From FEN-1219 sp039933105 (GTDB lineage Bacteria > Pseudomonadota > Gammaproteobacteria > Steroidobacterales > Rariloculaceae), in NCBI GenBank assembly GCA_039933105.1, contig JBDTOT010000003.1:62001-126000 (forward strand): a DNA stretch of 64,000 nucleotides. The letters are read 5' to 3'. A model generated the notes under the pieces. It saw only the letters and a list, made by a program, of their open reading frames with translations, was not told where the DNA came from and searched no databases. How positions within the stretch are numbered: position 1 is the first letter of the stretch; each line of letters begins with the position of its first letter. The translations under genes and the position numbers were made by a program. Of the stretch, positions 53,007 through 62,327 are shown in pieces.

Positions 53007-54296
53007 TCACTGCTCGCGGCCCGCGAGCGCGTCCGGAGCCACATGCCGGCGCGCATGCCGCACAGCACCGACCACCAGAATCCACGTCCAAACACCAAGC
53101 AGCGTCTCCGTCGCAAGCGTCGTCCAGGCCGCACCGATCCCCGCCCAGCGCGGAATGGCATAGAGATTCGCCAGTACATTCAGCAGCAGACACGCGACCG
53201 TGGCGCGAATGAGCCTCTTGTCCAGGACCAGCGCGTTTGCCAGCACCGAGCCGATGAAGGAGACGTAAACGGCCGGCAGCGCCAGAAACAGGATTCGGAG
53301 GATTGGCACCGATGGCGAGTAGCTCGGCCCAAACACCGTCCCCATGACGGCGCCGGCGCCGCCAACCACGACGGCCGCGCCGACGACCGCAGCCAACAGG
53401 GTGCCCAGAAACAACTTCTTCGCCAGACCGCTGAACATGGGCCAGGCTGCCTGCGCCACCAACGCCGTGCAGATCGGCAAGAACACCATCGCCACGGGCC
53501 GCACGACGATCCTCGAAACCTCGAGAAACTTGTAGGCAATTTCGTAGTTGGCGACGGCCTCGAGCGAGGCCATGAACCCCAACATCAGCGTGTCCACCTT
53601 GAAGTGCAGCACCGACAGCGACATCAGCGCGAAGAACGGCAGCGATTGCCGCAAGATCCGGCGGAAGATGTCGAGGTCCCACTGCAGCTCGAGCGGCCCG
53701 ATCCGGCTCAAGTACATCGCCACGGCGGCCGCTACGAGCAGGGAGTTCGCCGCCACGTAGCAAAGAAGAATGGTCACGAAGCCGGCGTCCCACCGAACCG
53801 CGAGAAATACCAGGGCGACCAGCAAGACCTGTGACGACACGTCGGCGAGCACGCGGTAGCGCACGTTGCGCGTCGCCACGAACACGCCCGAGAAACTGAA
53901 AAACAGGCTCTCGAGGAACACATACAGCGAACTGAGGGAGACGGCCAACGCGATCTCTCGGTACGCCGCCCACACGACGATGCTCAAGACCGAGCACACG
54001 ATCGCCAGCAAAGGAATCCGCAGCGCGAGCACCGCGCCGAGCGCGCGGGCAGCCCGAGACGAATCTACGGCGATCTCACGGACGACGTACCGCGTCGTGC
54101 CAAGCTCGGTGAGCACCGCGGCAACGGACGCGATCGACGCGGCCAGAAACATCGCGCCGACGTCGTCCTTGTTGAGGTAGCGCGCCAGCGTGACGACGAC
54201 CACATAGCTGATGAGCTTGCGAAAGAAATTCGCGCCGCCCGCAAGCAGAAGGTCGTGGCCGATCTTCCGCCAATCGAGCGGCGTCGCCGTTACCAT
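53007..54296 (-). CDS. Polysaccharide flippase, MOP superfamily (Wzx-like)
   Basis: The protein has 429 residues and about 12 hydrophobic helices. It starts with a short polar stretch and GANFFRKLISYVVVVTLARY followed by LNKDDVGAMFLAAS, the usual MOP N-terminus. FALMSLSVLHFKVDTLMLGF is a mid-protein helix pair typical of the family. It is the last gene of the minus-strand module and is 10 bases downstream of the aminotransferase gene. It may export the product of this decorated module. Confidence 0.9.
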   Translation of the reverse strand: MVTATPLDWRKIGHDLLLAGGANFFRKLISYVVVVTLARYLNKDDVGAMFLAASIASVAAVLTELGTTRYVVREIAVDSSRAARALGAVLALRIPLLAIVCSVLSIVVWAAYREIALAVSLSSLYVFLESLFFSFSGVFVATRNVRYRVLADVSSQVLLVALVFLAVRWDAGFVTILLCYVAANSLLVAAAVAMYLSRIGPLELQWDLDIFRRILRQSLPFFALMSLSVLHFKVDTLMLGFMASLEAVANYEIAYKFLEVSRIVVRPVAMVFLPICTALVAQAAWPMFSGLAKKLFLGTLLAAVVGAAVVVGGAGAVMGTVFGPSYSPSVPILRILFLALPAVYVSFIGSVLANALVLDKRLIRATVACLLLNVLANLYAIPRWAGIGAAWTTLATETLLGVWTWILVVGAVRHARRHVAPDALAGREQ

Positions 54297-54306
54297 CGCT
54301 GTGCGT

Positions 54307-55500
54307 TCATCGTTCGGCGAGCAGGCCGACGATACGCTGCATGTGCGCCGGACCGAGGTCCTGGTGAATCGGCAACGCCACCACGCTGCGCTTCAGGAAC
54401 GCCGCGTCCGGAAATTGCTCCCATGACACGGCCGAGTGAAAGGTACCCGCCCACCACTGCACGGAGGCCACGGCGCCGCCGGCGAGCCGGCGCACGAGCC
54501 GCTCGGCGTGTTCCGCGAACACCGGGAAGTACAGGGGGCACACGCCTGCCGGGAGATCGGGGAACACCGGCCGGCAATCGGTGAGCCGATCCGCTGCGGC
54601 GAGCAGCAGCCCGTAGTTGCGCCGCCGCGCGGCCGCTATCGCCTCCGGGTCTGCGTCACCAAGCGCTTTGACGGCCGAGGCATCCATTCCCCAGTCGAGG
54701 GCTTCGCCGGGAAACCCCAGGGATTCGGCGTCGGGATCGAGCTGGGTCCGCCCGGCCAAGGCCGCGGCCCCGCGGGCACACTTGATCGCGTCGACGAGCA
54801 GCCGGTTCGCGACGAACGCAATCCTGTCACCCGCTGTCGGCGATCCCGCGGGCGGCATCAACCACGCTTTCTGGTAGCGCTCGAGCAGCTTCGGCAGCGT
54901 CGACAGCCGCGGCGGCCGCTGCAACGAGGCCGGCATCGCCAGCCGGGGATCGTGGCACACGACAGCGCCGCCGTGAGGCAGCGGCAGCGTCTTGCGCAGG
55001 CTGAACACCGCCAGGTCGCCCGCGAGACCGAGCGGCTCTTCGCCGTCACGGCTGAAGAGCGCATGCGCGCAGTCTTCGATCAACGCGAGACGGTGCCGGT
55101 CGCAAAGCTCCCGGATCGCGCTTATCGCTTGCGGAAAGCCGAAATAGTGCGTGACGAGCACGGCGCGCGTCTGCCCATCCACGGCGGCCTCGAGGTGCTC
55201 GAGGTCGATGCGCATGTTGCCGTCGACGCGATAGAAAGCCACACCCGCGCCCGCCCGCAGCACGGGCTCGATCTCGTGCCCGCAGTTGTAGGCCGGGATC
55301 AACACCTTGTCCCCGGCCGTCAACGCCAGGGCTTTCACGGCCTGGTAGACGGCCGCAGTGCCGCCGAACGTGTAGAGCACGCGGCTTTCGGCACGTTGCG
55401 GCAAGCGCCACGCGGCCTCGGCTCGCACGCTGGCGGCCCGGAGCCCCGGATCGAGCAGCACCGGCAGCCGGTGTCGCAGAATGCGGAGCTGATGCCTCAT
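54307..55500 (-). CDS. DegT/DnrJ/EryC1/StrS-type PLP aminotransferase
   Basis: The start is ATG 55500, overlapping the upstream stop as ATGA, and gives 397 residues. The fold signature includes YTFGGTAAVYQAVKALALTAGD, VLIPAYNCGHEIEPVLRAGA, HYFGFPQA and LALIEDCAHALF. The PLP lysine is in FSLRKTLPLPHGGA. Members aminate keto-sugars of nucleotide sugars (for example 4-amino-4,6-dideoxy sugars) or use other carbonyl substrates. No dehydratase partner occurs in the window, so the keto-sugar precursor would come from elsewhere. The neighbouring GNAT gene could acylate the amine. Confidence 0.88.
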   Translation of the reverse strand: MRHQLRILRHRLPVLLDPGLRAASVRAEAAWRLPQRAESRVLYTFGGTAAVYQAVKALALTAGDKVLIPAYNCGHEIEPVLRAGAGVAFYRVDGNMRIDLEHLEAAVDGQTRAVLVTHYFGFPQAISAIRELCDRHRLALIEDCAHALFSRDGEEPLGLAGDLAVFSLRKTLPLPHGGAVVCHDPRLAMPASLQRPPRLSTLPKLLERYQKAWLMPPAGSPTAGDRIAFVANRLLVDAIKCARGAAALAGRTQLDPDAESLGFPGEALDWGMDASAVKALGDADPEAIAAARRRNYGLLLAAADRLTDCRPVFPDLPAGVCPLYFPVFAEHAERLVRRLAGGAVASVQWWAGTFHSAVSWEQFPDAAFLKRSVVALPIHQDLGPAHMQRIVGLLAER

Positions 55501-56705
55501 GTCGTCCCCGCACTGAGCGCTTTCGATCGATCCGGTGCGTAGAGGCCGGCACGGCGGAGCAGCCGCTTGACCAGGGGCTTCGCGCCAAACTCGTAGAAAT
55601 CGAGCAGCCGCATTCGCGCGTCGGCCGTGCGTGCACGCACGCAAACCGTCGCAAGCGCATCCGTCGTCCAGCGGCGCTTGTTGGCGAGCGCGCCGCCGAG
55701 GAACTCGTAGCGTCGCACCTCGCGCTCGCGTAGCAGCACCTCGAGCTCGTGGAACTCGAGCAGCGTGCCCGGCGAGAACCGGGCGTACTGCTCGTCATGG
55801 ACAATCTCAAGCGAGCAATGGATGCCGTCGAACACGATCGCGAGTGTCGCCGCGACCGGCCGGTCGCCCACGCGCAAGCTCATGACTCTGGCGGCATGCC
55901 GCGACGCAAAAGCCTCGAGCAGGCGCCGGTGGAAGCGCCGATAGGCGGCGTCGCCCGTGGAGCCGACGCTTTCCTTCCGCTTCCAGCTGCACTCCTCCAC
56001 GCGCGCGAACTCCGCGAGGCCTTCGGCGATCTCCGCCGGCGCGGAGTAGCTGCGCACCGACACCGCGCCGAGCGCTCCAAGCTTGCGCTCGGCGGCACGG
56101 ACATTCTTCAATAGCTTGCGGGAGCGCCCGCCGAAAAAAGACTCCGACGTTTCCGCCGATAGATCGAGGAACGGGCAGTCGTGAAAGGCCTGCTGCCGGT
56201 AGATCAACTTACGAGCGCGAGCCCAACCCTCGAGGTCGCCCACAAAGGGGTCTCCGGAAGCGAGCTCGTCGAGCTCGATCAGGTCCCAGCTCGCGCACTG
56301 CTCGCCCAAGTATTCGAGCAGCGCTGCACGCAGCGCCGGCGCATCGGGCTCTGGAAACAAGAGGCGCGGGACGAGGATGTCCTCGGTCATGCCGAGAAAC
56401 TCGACCGTTCTGTACGTCTTGCCGAGAATGCGACGGGGCGCGATTTGCAACGGCGCGACGCCGCAAATACGGCCCGCCTCGCGGAACACGAGTATCCACA
56501 GGCTTCTCGGCTCACCGAGGCATTCCCACCACGTGAGCAGGAAGTCGAAGCTCTGCAGACCGGTATGGCCGAGCGTCGCGCGCAACAGGCGATCCCAGTC
56601 TGCAGCCAAAGGCCGCCACTCGCCCACTGTTTGGATCGGCTCGACGCTGAAACGGCGAGATACCGCGCTGCGCATGCTAGTGGCGGCCGGCGCGGGAGCC
56701 GTCAA
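55497..56705 (-). CDS. GNAT-fold acyl/aminoacyltransferase (BioF2/FemAB-like)
   Basis: The protein has 402 residues. The N-terminal part has WRPLAADWDRLLRATLGHTG and SFDFLLTWWE, also found in the protein at 57684-59507. The C-terminal BioF2-like acetyltransferase domain has RKLLKNVRAAERKLGALGAV, SWKRKESVG, RVGDRPVAATLAIVFDG and YARFSPGTLLEFHELEVLL. Members resemble FemAB aminoacyltransferases and also appear as acyl-CoA N-acyltransferases in XrtA-type loci. It likely acylates or aminoacylates an amino sugar. It overlaps both neighbours by four bases. Confidence 0.88.
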   Translation of the reverse strand: MTAPAPAATSMRSAVSRRFSVEPIQTVGEWRPLAADWDRLLRATLGHTGLQSFDFLLTWWECLGEPRSLWILVFREAGRICGVAPLQIAPRRILGKTYRTVEFLGMTEDILVPRLLFPEPDAPALRAALLEYLGEQCASWDLIELDELASGDPFVGDLEGWARARKLIYRQQAFHDCPFLDLSAETSESFFGGRSRKLLKNVRAAERKLGALGAVSVRSYSAPAEIAEGLAEFARVEECSWKRKESVGSTGDAAYRRFHRRLLEAFASRHAARVMSLRVGDRPVAATLAIVFDGIHCSLEIVHDEQYARFSPGTLLEFHELEVLLREREVRRYEFLGGALANKRRWTTDALATVCVRARTADARMRLLDFYEFGAKPLVKRLLRRAGLYAPDRSKALSAGTT

Positions 56706-57655
56706 CGGCCCGCGATCTCGACGTAGCCGCGCGGGTCGTGCGGATCGAGGCGAATCGTGGCGGTCGGGTCCTCATCCGTGGGCACCAGCGATCCACCGCC
56801 AAACACACGGCCGACTGCCTTGCAGGCGAGATAGGCGCCGCGCTTCAGCGCCGCGACGGCCCCGTCCCCTTGCAGAGTGCGCATCGGCAGCCCAAACCGG
56901 TTGCGGAAGAACCAGTTCGCCGCCGCGACGCGCTGCCGGCGCTTCGACGCCGCGGTGTGGTGTTCCGATGAGATCGACACATTGAGCCCCTCGACGTTGA
57001 CGACGCGGTGCGGCGTGCTCTGCGGCCACGTGACGACATCGCCCGGCCCCATGTCGAACGTCGTCGCGTAACGTTCGTTCTCGGGGCGGTACACGTCGTC
57101 CATCAGCATACCCAAGAGACACAGCTCGCGATTCTCGGCGGACATGAATCGCGCATCCCACGGCGGATAGACGATCAACTGTTTGCGCCCGCGAATGTGC
57201 CACAGCACGTTCGGCTGCGCGTCGGCGTGGTAGAACACCTCGGCGGTCGGCGAGGAAATCAGAAGATTCGCCAGGCGCGGCCGTTTGCCGGTGCGAATAC
57301 TCGATTGCGCCTCGAGCTCCTCGTACAACCTGTCCAACAGCTCGCGGTACGCCGCGTGCTCCTCGACGTGCACCACGCTCAACCAGATCCTGCCCCGCTT
57401 GATGGCCGCCAGCACGTCGGCCCCGCCGAGAGAGCCCACGTCGGCATCGAGGTAGTTCGGGCTCTCGTTCGTCCCGCTCATGGTGTGAACGTGCAGGTCC
57501 TCGTGCGGATGCTCGTCGATCAGCTTCGCGAGCGCGGCATCGGAAAATAGCGCGGAGCTCTGAAGCTCGTGGCGAAACGCCAGAACGTTCTGCTCGACGT
57601 CGAGCGCCCGCTTTTCCGGGGGCACGTGCACGAGACGGTGGTTGACGGTTGACAT
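56702..57655 (-). CDS. JmjC/cupin-8 domain protein
   Basis: The start is ATG 57655 (GTG 57664 is possible), giving 317 residues. The double-stranded beta-helix has VFYHADAQPNVLWHIRGRKQ, supplying H-x-D, and GDVVTWPQSTPHRVVNVEG, supplying the distal histidine, so a complete iron facial triad is visible. This suggests a 2-oxoglutarate/Fe(II)-type oxygenase, although the co-substrate site cannot be confirmed. It lies between two GNAT genes, with ATGA overlap to the one downstream. Hydroxylation of an acyl chain or sugar is a reasonable guess. Confidence 0.85.
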   Translation of the reverse strand: MSTVNHRLVHVPPEKRALDVEQNVLAFRHELQSSALFSDAALAKLIDEHPHEDLHVHTMSGTNESPNYLDADVGSLGGADVLAAIKRGRIWLSVVHVEEHAAYRELLDRLYEELEAQSSIRTGKRPRLANLLISSPTAEVFYHADAQPNVLWHIRGRKQLIVYPPWDARFMSAENRELCLLGMLMDDVYRPENERYATTFDMGPGDVVTWPQSTPHRVVNVEGLNVSISSEHHTAASKRRQRVAAANWFFRNRFGLPMRTLQGDGAVAALKRGAYLACKAVGRVFGGGSLVPTDEDPTATIRLDPHDPRGYVEIAGR

Positions 57656-57683
57656 GGGTTGCACTCGCTACGCCGGAGCGGCC

Positions 57684-59507
57684 TCAGTCGTCCTGATTGA
57701 CGCGGCCGAGTCTGGTGAGGACATACGCTTTGGCCTTGACGAGGGGCTGGCGCCACCCCAGCCGGTCGAGAACCTTCTTGGCGACGGGCACCAGGACAAA
57801 GTGCCAGCCGAAGTGCGCCATGAACAGCGCATTGCGGCGGTACACATACAGGTGCTGCGTTTCTCTGGCGTTCTCGGCCCAGTCGGTTTTGTTCTCGAGG
57901 AAGCCGCCTAGGAAATCATACTCTTCGTAGTCCGCGCGGTTGTGTGCCTCCTCGATCTCATAAGCCGTGAGCAGCACGCCCGGCGAGAACTTCGAATAGT
58001 CGCGGTCGTGCGCGATGTGCAACGACAGAAAATGGCCGCTGTCGAGCAAACCGAAAGTGGCCGCGATCGGCTTGCTACCCACCGTCAACACGCGAAAGTG
58101 CAGCCGCCGTCGCGGGCCGAACTCGAACAGCAGAGCGGTGTGGTAATCGAGATCCTTTTGCGTTCGTGCAACCCCGAGCCCGCGTTCCGGCTTCCAGCTC
58201 CTCTGCTCCACCTGCCGATACTGATCGAAGCCCTCGATGACCTCCGGCCACGTGTCGTAGGTCACGAACTTCACTTCGCCGAGCGCGGCGAGCTTCTCGC
58301 GCTTGCGCCGCAGGTTCTTGCGAAACGAGGCGGGCTTGCCGGCGATGAAGTCGCGCCATGGCCGACGCACGTCGGTCCACGGCGAGGTGGGCCCGGGCAC
58401 GGTGCTCATCAGCACGCCGCTGGCGGCGGCGATCCGCGTCGCCACCGACAGGACCAGACCGCCGCGCGGCTGCTCGTACAGCAACATCGAGTCCCAGACG
58501 CGATCCTGATGGAACAGGTGTTGGAATACGGCCTCCACCGCGACTCGATCCTCGCCTTCGCGCAGGATCGTGGGTCGATCGACCTCGGTATGCTCGCCGA
58601 TGAACTTCAGCAGCCGCCGCACGCGACCGAGATACGACGTCGCCCTGATCCAAAACGGCGCGATGGCGCGCACGCGCCCGCCCTCGTAGACGACGATCAA
58701 CGCCGGCCAGCCATTCTGGCTGTGGTGCCGCCACCAGATCTTCTGCAGGTCGAAACACTGGAATGCGGTCCAATCCGGTGTGCTACGCAGCAGCCGATCC
58801 CAATCCGCGCGCAGCGCATCCCAACCGCCCAGAGTGCCGACCGTTTCCACGTGCAGGCCGTGCGGCGCGTAGCGAAGTGGACCGTCATCGGACCCCGACG
58901 CGGTAAAGCGGACCAGGAACACCTCGTGAGGCGGCTCGCGTAGCGCGAAACGGCGCTTCCCCGAGTAGCGAATTCCGCCGCGCCGTATGGCGCGGCGACG
59001 GCGGCTCCACTGCTCGGCCATCGCTGCCGTACTGAACCCGTACACCGGCAGAGCCCGGTAGCTCGCCGAAAGGCTTGCGCGCCACTCATGGGCGAAACGC
59101 AGGGCATAGCGGCTGTACAGGCGTGCGACGATGAAATCGGCGACGTACAGACACTCCTCGGCGGTAACGTCCGAGGGAGTGTCGATGCCGAAGTAGCCGA
59201 ACACTCCTCGACAGTCGGTCTCGTAGTAGACCAGGATCACGCCCACGAGCTCCCGACCGTCGAAAAGGCCGAAGCTGAGGTTGCTGTCCTCCCACTCCGC
59301 GTCGCCGATGTCCGCCCTGAGCTGCGCCCTGCCGGCGCGCAGCTCCGCAGGGTAAGTGAGCGTTTCGAGGCGCGCGATCGCCTGCGCATCGCCCCGGGTG
59401 ATGGGTCGAGAGTGGACGCCCTCGCCGGTGGGCTCGGCGCTGTGCGCTTCGGGGCCGGCTGCGCTCCCCGCCACTGGGGTCGTTATGGAAACGTCCTTGG
59501 CAGACAT
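57684..59507 (-). CDS. Two-domain GNAT protein (GNAT fused to BioF2-like domain)
   Basis: The start is ATG 59507, giving 607 residues. An N-terminal GNAT-like domain (about residues 30-170) contains RPITRGDAQAIARLETLTYP and LVGVILVYYETDCRGVFGYF. The C-terminal part (about residues 230-560) is the BioF2-like domain, with GWDALRADWDRLLRSTPDW, FRKNLRRKREKLAALGEV, GSKPIAATFGLL and YSKFSPGVLLTAYEIEEAHN. The second domain is a paralog of 55497-56705. A fused pair of acyltransferases acting on one substrate, or one catalytic and one binding domain, is possible. Confidence 0.86.
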   Translation of the reverse strand: MSAKDVSITTPVAGSAAGPEAHSAEPTGEGVHSRPITRGDAQAIARLETLTYPAELRAGRAQLRADIGDAEWEDSNLSFGLFDGRELVGVILVYYETDCRGVFGYFGIDTPSDVTAEECLYVADFIVARLYSRYALRFAHEWRASLSASYRALPVYGFSTAAMAEQWSRRRRAIRRGGIRYSGKRRFALREPPHEVFLVRFTASGSDDGPLRYAPHGLHVETVGTLGGWDALRADWDRLLRSTPDWTAFQCFDLQKIWWRHHSQNGWPALIVVYEGGRVRAIAPFWIRATSYLGRVRRLLKFIGEHTEVDRPTILREGEDRVAVEAVFQHLFHQDRVWDSMLLYEQPRGGLVLSVATRIAAASGVLMSTVPGPTSPWTDVRRPWRDFIAGKPASFRKNLRRKREKLAALGEVKFVTYDTWPEVIEGFDQYRQVEQRSWKPERGLGVARTQKDLDYHTALLFEFGPRRRLHFRVLTVGSKPIAATFGLLDSGHFLSLHIAHDRDYSKFSPGVLLTAYEIEEAHNRADYEEYDFLGGFLENKTDWAENARETQHLYVYRRNALFMAHFGWHFVLVPVAKKVLDRLGWRQPLVKAKAYVLTRLGRVNQDD

Positions 59508-59601
59508 GCTTGGCAACAGCTCCGACGAGCGGCGATACGCGTGCACCGGCCGCACGTTAGCTCATTGACGCGTGCCCCGCCAACCGACCGGCGCACGTCC
59601 C

Positions 59602-61140
59602 TCATTCCGCTCCGGCTCCGCTCCGTCCGAGGAAACGCCGAAGGACAACGTAATAGCGCCGCCGCTCCCACCGGTTGGTCGCGGCGGCATACACGCAGCC
59701 CATGCCGAGGACCCCGGTCGCGAGCGCGCAACCGAGCGTGGCGACCCAGCCGACGGGGTCCACCGTCCGCAACAGAATCACACCGACGCCGAGCGCGGGT
59801 AGCACCGCCGCGATCGGACGCAGGAACGTTCGGCCGAGAAACGGCCAATAGGCGAGACGCGTCAGCCGGCAGGCGTACGGCACCAGAAAACCGAGCCCGA
59901 CGGCGAGATTGGCGGCGAACGACGCGAGGGCAAAACCCGTCAGACCGAGCGGCGGCACGAACGTTAAGAGCAGCACCACCGCCAACAGTACTTCGCCCGC
60001 AGAAATCCAGAACACCGTCCGCGCCTTGCCGGCGCCCATCAACACCGACAACGAGGTCCAAAGGTAGGTGGACAAATAAAAACTGAGCACGGTCAACCAC
60101 AGCACGGCACTCGGGACCTTGACGACGTCTTCGCCGATCCACACGTCGAGGAGCGCGCCGCCGAAGCAGATGACGACGACCGTAGTCGGCAACGTCGCAA
60201 CGTTCACGAGCTTGCTGCCGCGCGTGAGCAGCAGGCCGAGCGCGATGGTGTCGCTGCGGCCGTGGCGGCGCGCGGCGATCGGGAAGAACGTCTCGGTGAC
60301 GGGCTCCGCGGCCACGAACACCATGGCCGCCACCGTGAGCGCCAACGAATACGGCGCCACCAGCGTGCTCGCCAGCCAAATCGGAATCAGGAGCTTGTCG
60401 AGATTCGACGTACCCTCCGTGACGAGATCGTTGAGGCTGTTCCAGAGACTGAAACCGCGAATGGCCCGCCAGCTGTCGGGATCGAAGCCCAACCGCGGCT
60501 GCGCGTGAGCCGGGAACATGCGGCGTGCAGCGACAGCCTTCACGACGGCCCCGAGCCCGTCCGCGGCCGCGGCCACTACAGCCAGGCCGATCAGTCCGTA
60601 ACCGAAGTGCAGCGCTGCGAAGGTCGCGGCCGCCGCGAGCACGGCGAGCACGACATCGATGGCGTTCATCGCGTCGTACCGTTGATATGCCTCGAACAAA
60701 CCGTTGAACGCCCCCTCCGTAAACGAAAACAGCACCGCGAGGCCGACGAGTGGCAGCACCAGTACGTACACCGACCTGAATTCCGGCGGGATGTCGAACA
60801 GGTCGGCGCTCGGCAGCACGGCGGCGGCAATCGAAAGCGCGAGCGCGAGAAGGCCGGCGCCGACGAACAGCGTCAACACCGTGCCATGCAAACGGCCAAG
60901 TTCGGTCGTCGCCCCGCGCGCCTGCAAGACGGAGTGGCGCTGAACCTGCGCGTCGGCGACGCCGAGGTCGAGGAACCTGAGGTAGTAGCCGACCGTGTGC
61001 AAAATGACCCAAACCGCGTACTGGGCGACACCGAGCTCGTTGACGACATAGGGCGTCAGGAACAACAGCACGAGCCCGTTGACACCGACCTTGACGTAGT
61101 TCGACGAGACGTTGCGCAGCAGTTGGAGAGGACCCTTCAT
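59602..61140 (-). CDS. Polysaccharide flippase, MOP superfamily (Wzx-like)
   Basis: The start is ATG 61140, in ATGA overlap with the upstream GNAT-like gene, giving 512 residues. The protein has about 14 helices. The N-terminus is LQLLRNVSSNYVKVGVNGLV followed by LTPYVVNELGVAQYAVWVI, a typical MOP start. SFSLWNSLNDLV-like mid-region polar residues (here GFSLWNSLNDLVTEGTSNLD) mark the substrate channel. It is the fourth flippase in the window. Confidence 0.91.
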   Translation of the reverse strand: MKGPLQLLRNVSSNYVKVGVNGLVLLFLTPYVVNELGVAQYAVWVILHTVGYYLRFLDLGVADAQVQRHSVLQARGATTELGRLHGTVLTLFVGAGLLALALSIAAAVLPSADLFDIPPEFRSVYVLVLPLVGLAVLFSFTEGAFNGLFEAYQRYDAMNAIDVVLAVLAAAATFAALHFGYGLIGLAVVAAAADGLGAVVKAVAARRMFPAHAQPRLGFDPDSWRAIRGFSLWNSLNDLVTEGTSNLDKLLIPIWLASTLVAPYSLALTVAAMVFVAAEPVTETFFPIAARRHGRSDTIALGLLLTRGSKLVNVATLPTTVVVICFGGALLDVWIGEDVVKVPSAVLWLTVLSFYLSTYLWTSLSVLMGAGKARTVFWISAGEVLLAVVLLLTFVPPLGLTGFALASFAANLAVGLGFLVPYACRLTRLAYWPFLGRTFLRPIAAVLPALGVGVILLRTVDPVGWVATLGCALATGVLGMGCVYAAATNRWERRRYYVVLRRFLGRSGAGAE

Positions 61141-62327
61141 GCGTGATCGAGCCACGAACGCACGGGATCGACTGCGGCATCTAGCTGCCGCACGACCAGC
61201 GCAGCGAGCCCCACGCGTGTCGCGAGCTCGGCGACCTGTGCCGCTTCGTCGGCGCCTGGGGCGTGCTCAACGAGGCGCCTGACGACATAGTCGCGGCCGA
61301 ATCGCTCGATGAAGCCATTACGCTGCAAGAACCCGTAGATGGCCGCGGAACGGCTGACGAGCCTGATATGGATCCGGTTCTTGAGCAGACCGTTCGGCGC
61401 GAGTCGCGGCCGCCACTTCGCCTTGTAGAGCAGCACGCCGTCCTCCAGGTGCGGCCGGCTGGCGCCGAAATCCAACCATCTCGATCCCGTGATCTGCGCC
61501 ACGAGAAAACTGAAGTAATCGAGCAGCTCGGAACGATTGCGCTGCGAGTGGTGCAACGAGAGAGCGCTCTTGCCGATGAACAATGTGTCGCGAGCCCGTT
61601 TCACAACCTGCGCCCCGACCAGATCGCCCGCGATCCGCAGCGTCAACAATCCGGCGCCGCTGGCCTGGCGCAAGAACGCGCGCTCGCTCGGCACGACGGC
61701 TGCCAACGCGAAGCGCTCACGAAGGAACGGGACGTACAAACTGCGGTAGAAATCCACCAACGCAGACGGCTCGAAATCCAGGCTCGCTGCGATGCCCGGG
61801 GCCCGCAGCTGGCTCGCGACCAGTTTGCGCAACGCCCGCGGCACTTGCTCCAGCGTTTGGTCCCAGGTGGCGCCGAGCTCGCACTGCTGGCGCACCCATT
61901 GCGGCACGTGCAGCGCGGGGTAGCGGCGGAAAGGGTCGATACCCAGGAACGGGTGATCCACCACCACCACGTCACAGAGTTGCCCGTGCGCCGATGCCGC
62001 CGGCGAGCGTTCGAAGTCCGCGCTGCCGAGAATGTGCGAAGCGCAGAAATCGATCGACCGCGATCGACCGCGAAACAGCACGCGCATCGTGGTCCCGGAC
62101 ACTCGTTCCGTGCCGGTCACGAGCACACTGGCCGGCAACAGGCGTAACGACGATGCGTTGAGCGCGTCACCCAGCGCGCGTGCGCCGAACCGCCGAGTGG
62201 CTGCCGGCGTGGCAGCGCGACCGGCCGCGGCCGATTCCGCGCTGCGCCGCGCGGCGCTCGCGAGGTCCGGCCCACAATACAGCGGCACGCCCCCGAGCTG
62301 CGACAGGCGAAGCGGTTCTGCAGGCAT
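61137..62327 (-). CDS. GNAT-fold protein, FemAB/BioF2-like
   Basis: The protein has 396 residues. The clearest family signs are in the C-terminal half: GDLVGAQVVKRARDTLFIGK, the region around SLHHSQRNRSELLDYFSFL, and WLDFGASRPHLEDGVLLYKA followed by K-W. The F-G-x-S-R-P-x-x-x-x-G-x-x-x-Y-K pattern is typical of FemAB-like GNAT proteins. The N-terminal 80 residues show no clear family. It sits between a flippase and a CapK-like adenylating enzyme, which could supply the activated acyl group. Confidence 0.78.
   Translation of the reverse strand: MPAEPLRLSQLGGVPLYCGPDLASAARRSAESAAAGRAATPAATRRFGARALGDALNASSLRLLPASVLVTGTERVSGTTMRVLFRGRSRSIDFCASHILGSADFERSPAASAHGQLCDVVVVDHPFLGIDPFRRYPALHVPQWVRQQCELGATWDQTLEQVPRALRKLVASQLRAPGIAASLDFEPSALVDFYRSLYVPFLRERFALAAVVPSERAFLRQASGAGLLTLRIAGDLVGAQVVKRARDTLFIGKSALSLHHSQRNRSELLDYFSFLVAQITGSRWLDFGASRPHLEDGVLLYKAKWRPRLAPNGLLKNRIHIRLVSRSAAIYGFLQRNGFIERFGRDYVVRRLVEHAPGADEAAQVAELATRVGLAALVVRQLDAAVDPVRSWLDHA

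Noticed and set aside
52509..53834. Plus-strand open frame of 441 residues
   Set aside because: It is antisense to the flippase at 53007-54296 and off-frame to the phosphodiesterase remnant; composition is R/H/D/Q-rich with no domain.
62050..62075. CGATCGACCG repeated twice
   Set aside because: Lies within the GNAT gene coding sequence and encodes arginine/serine residues; no sign of an operator or repeat array.
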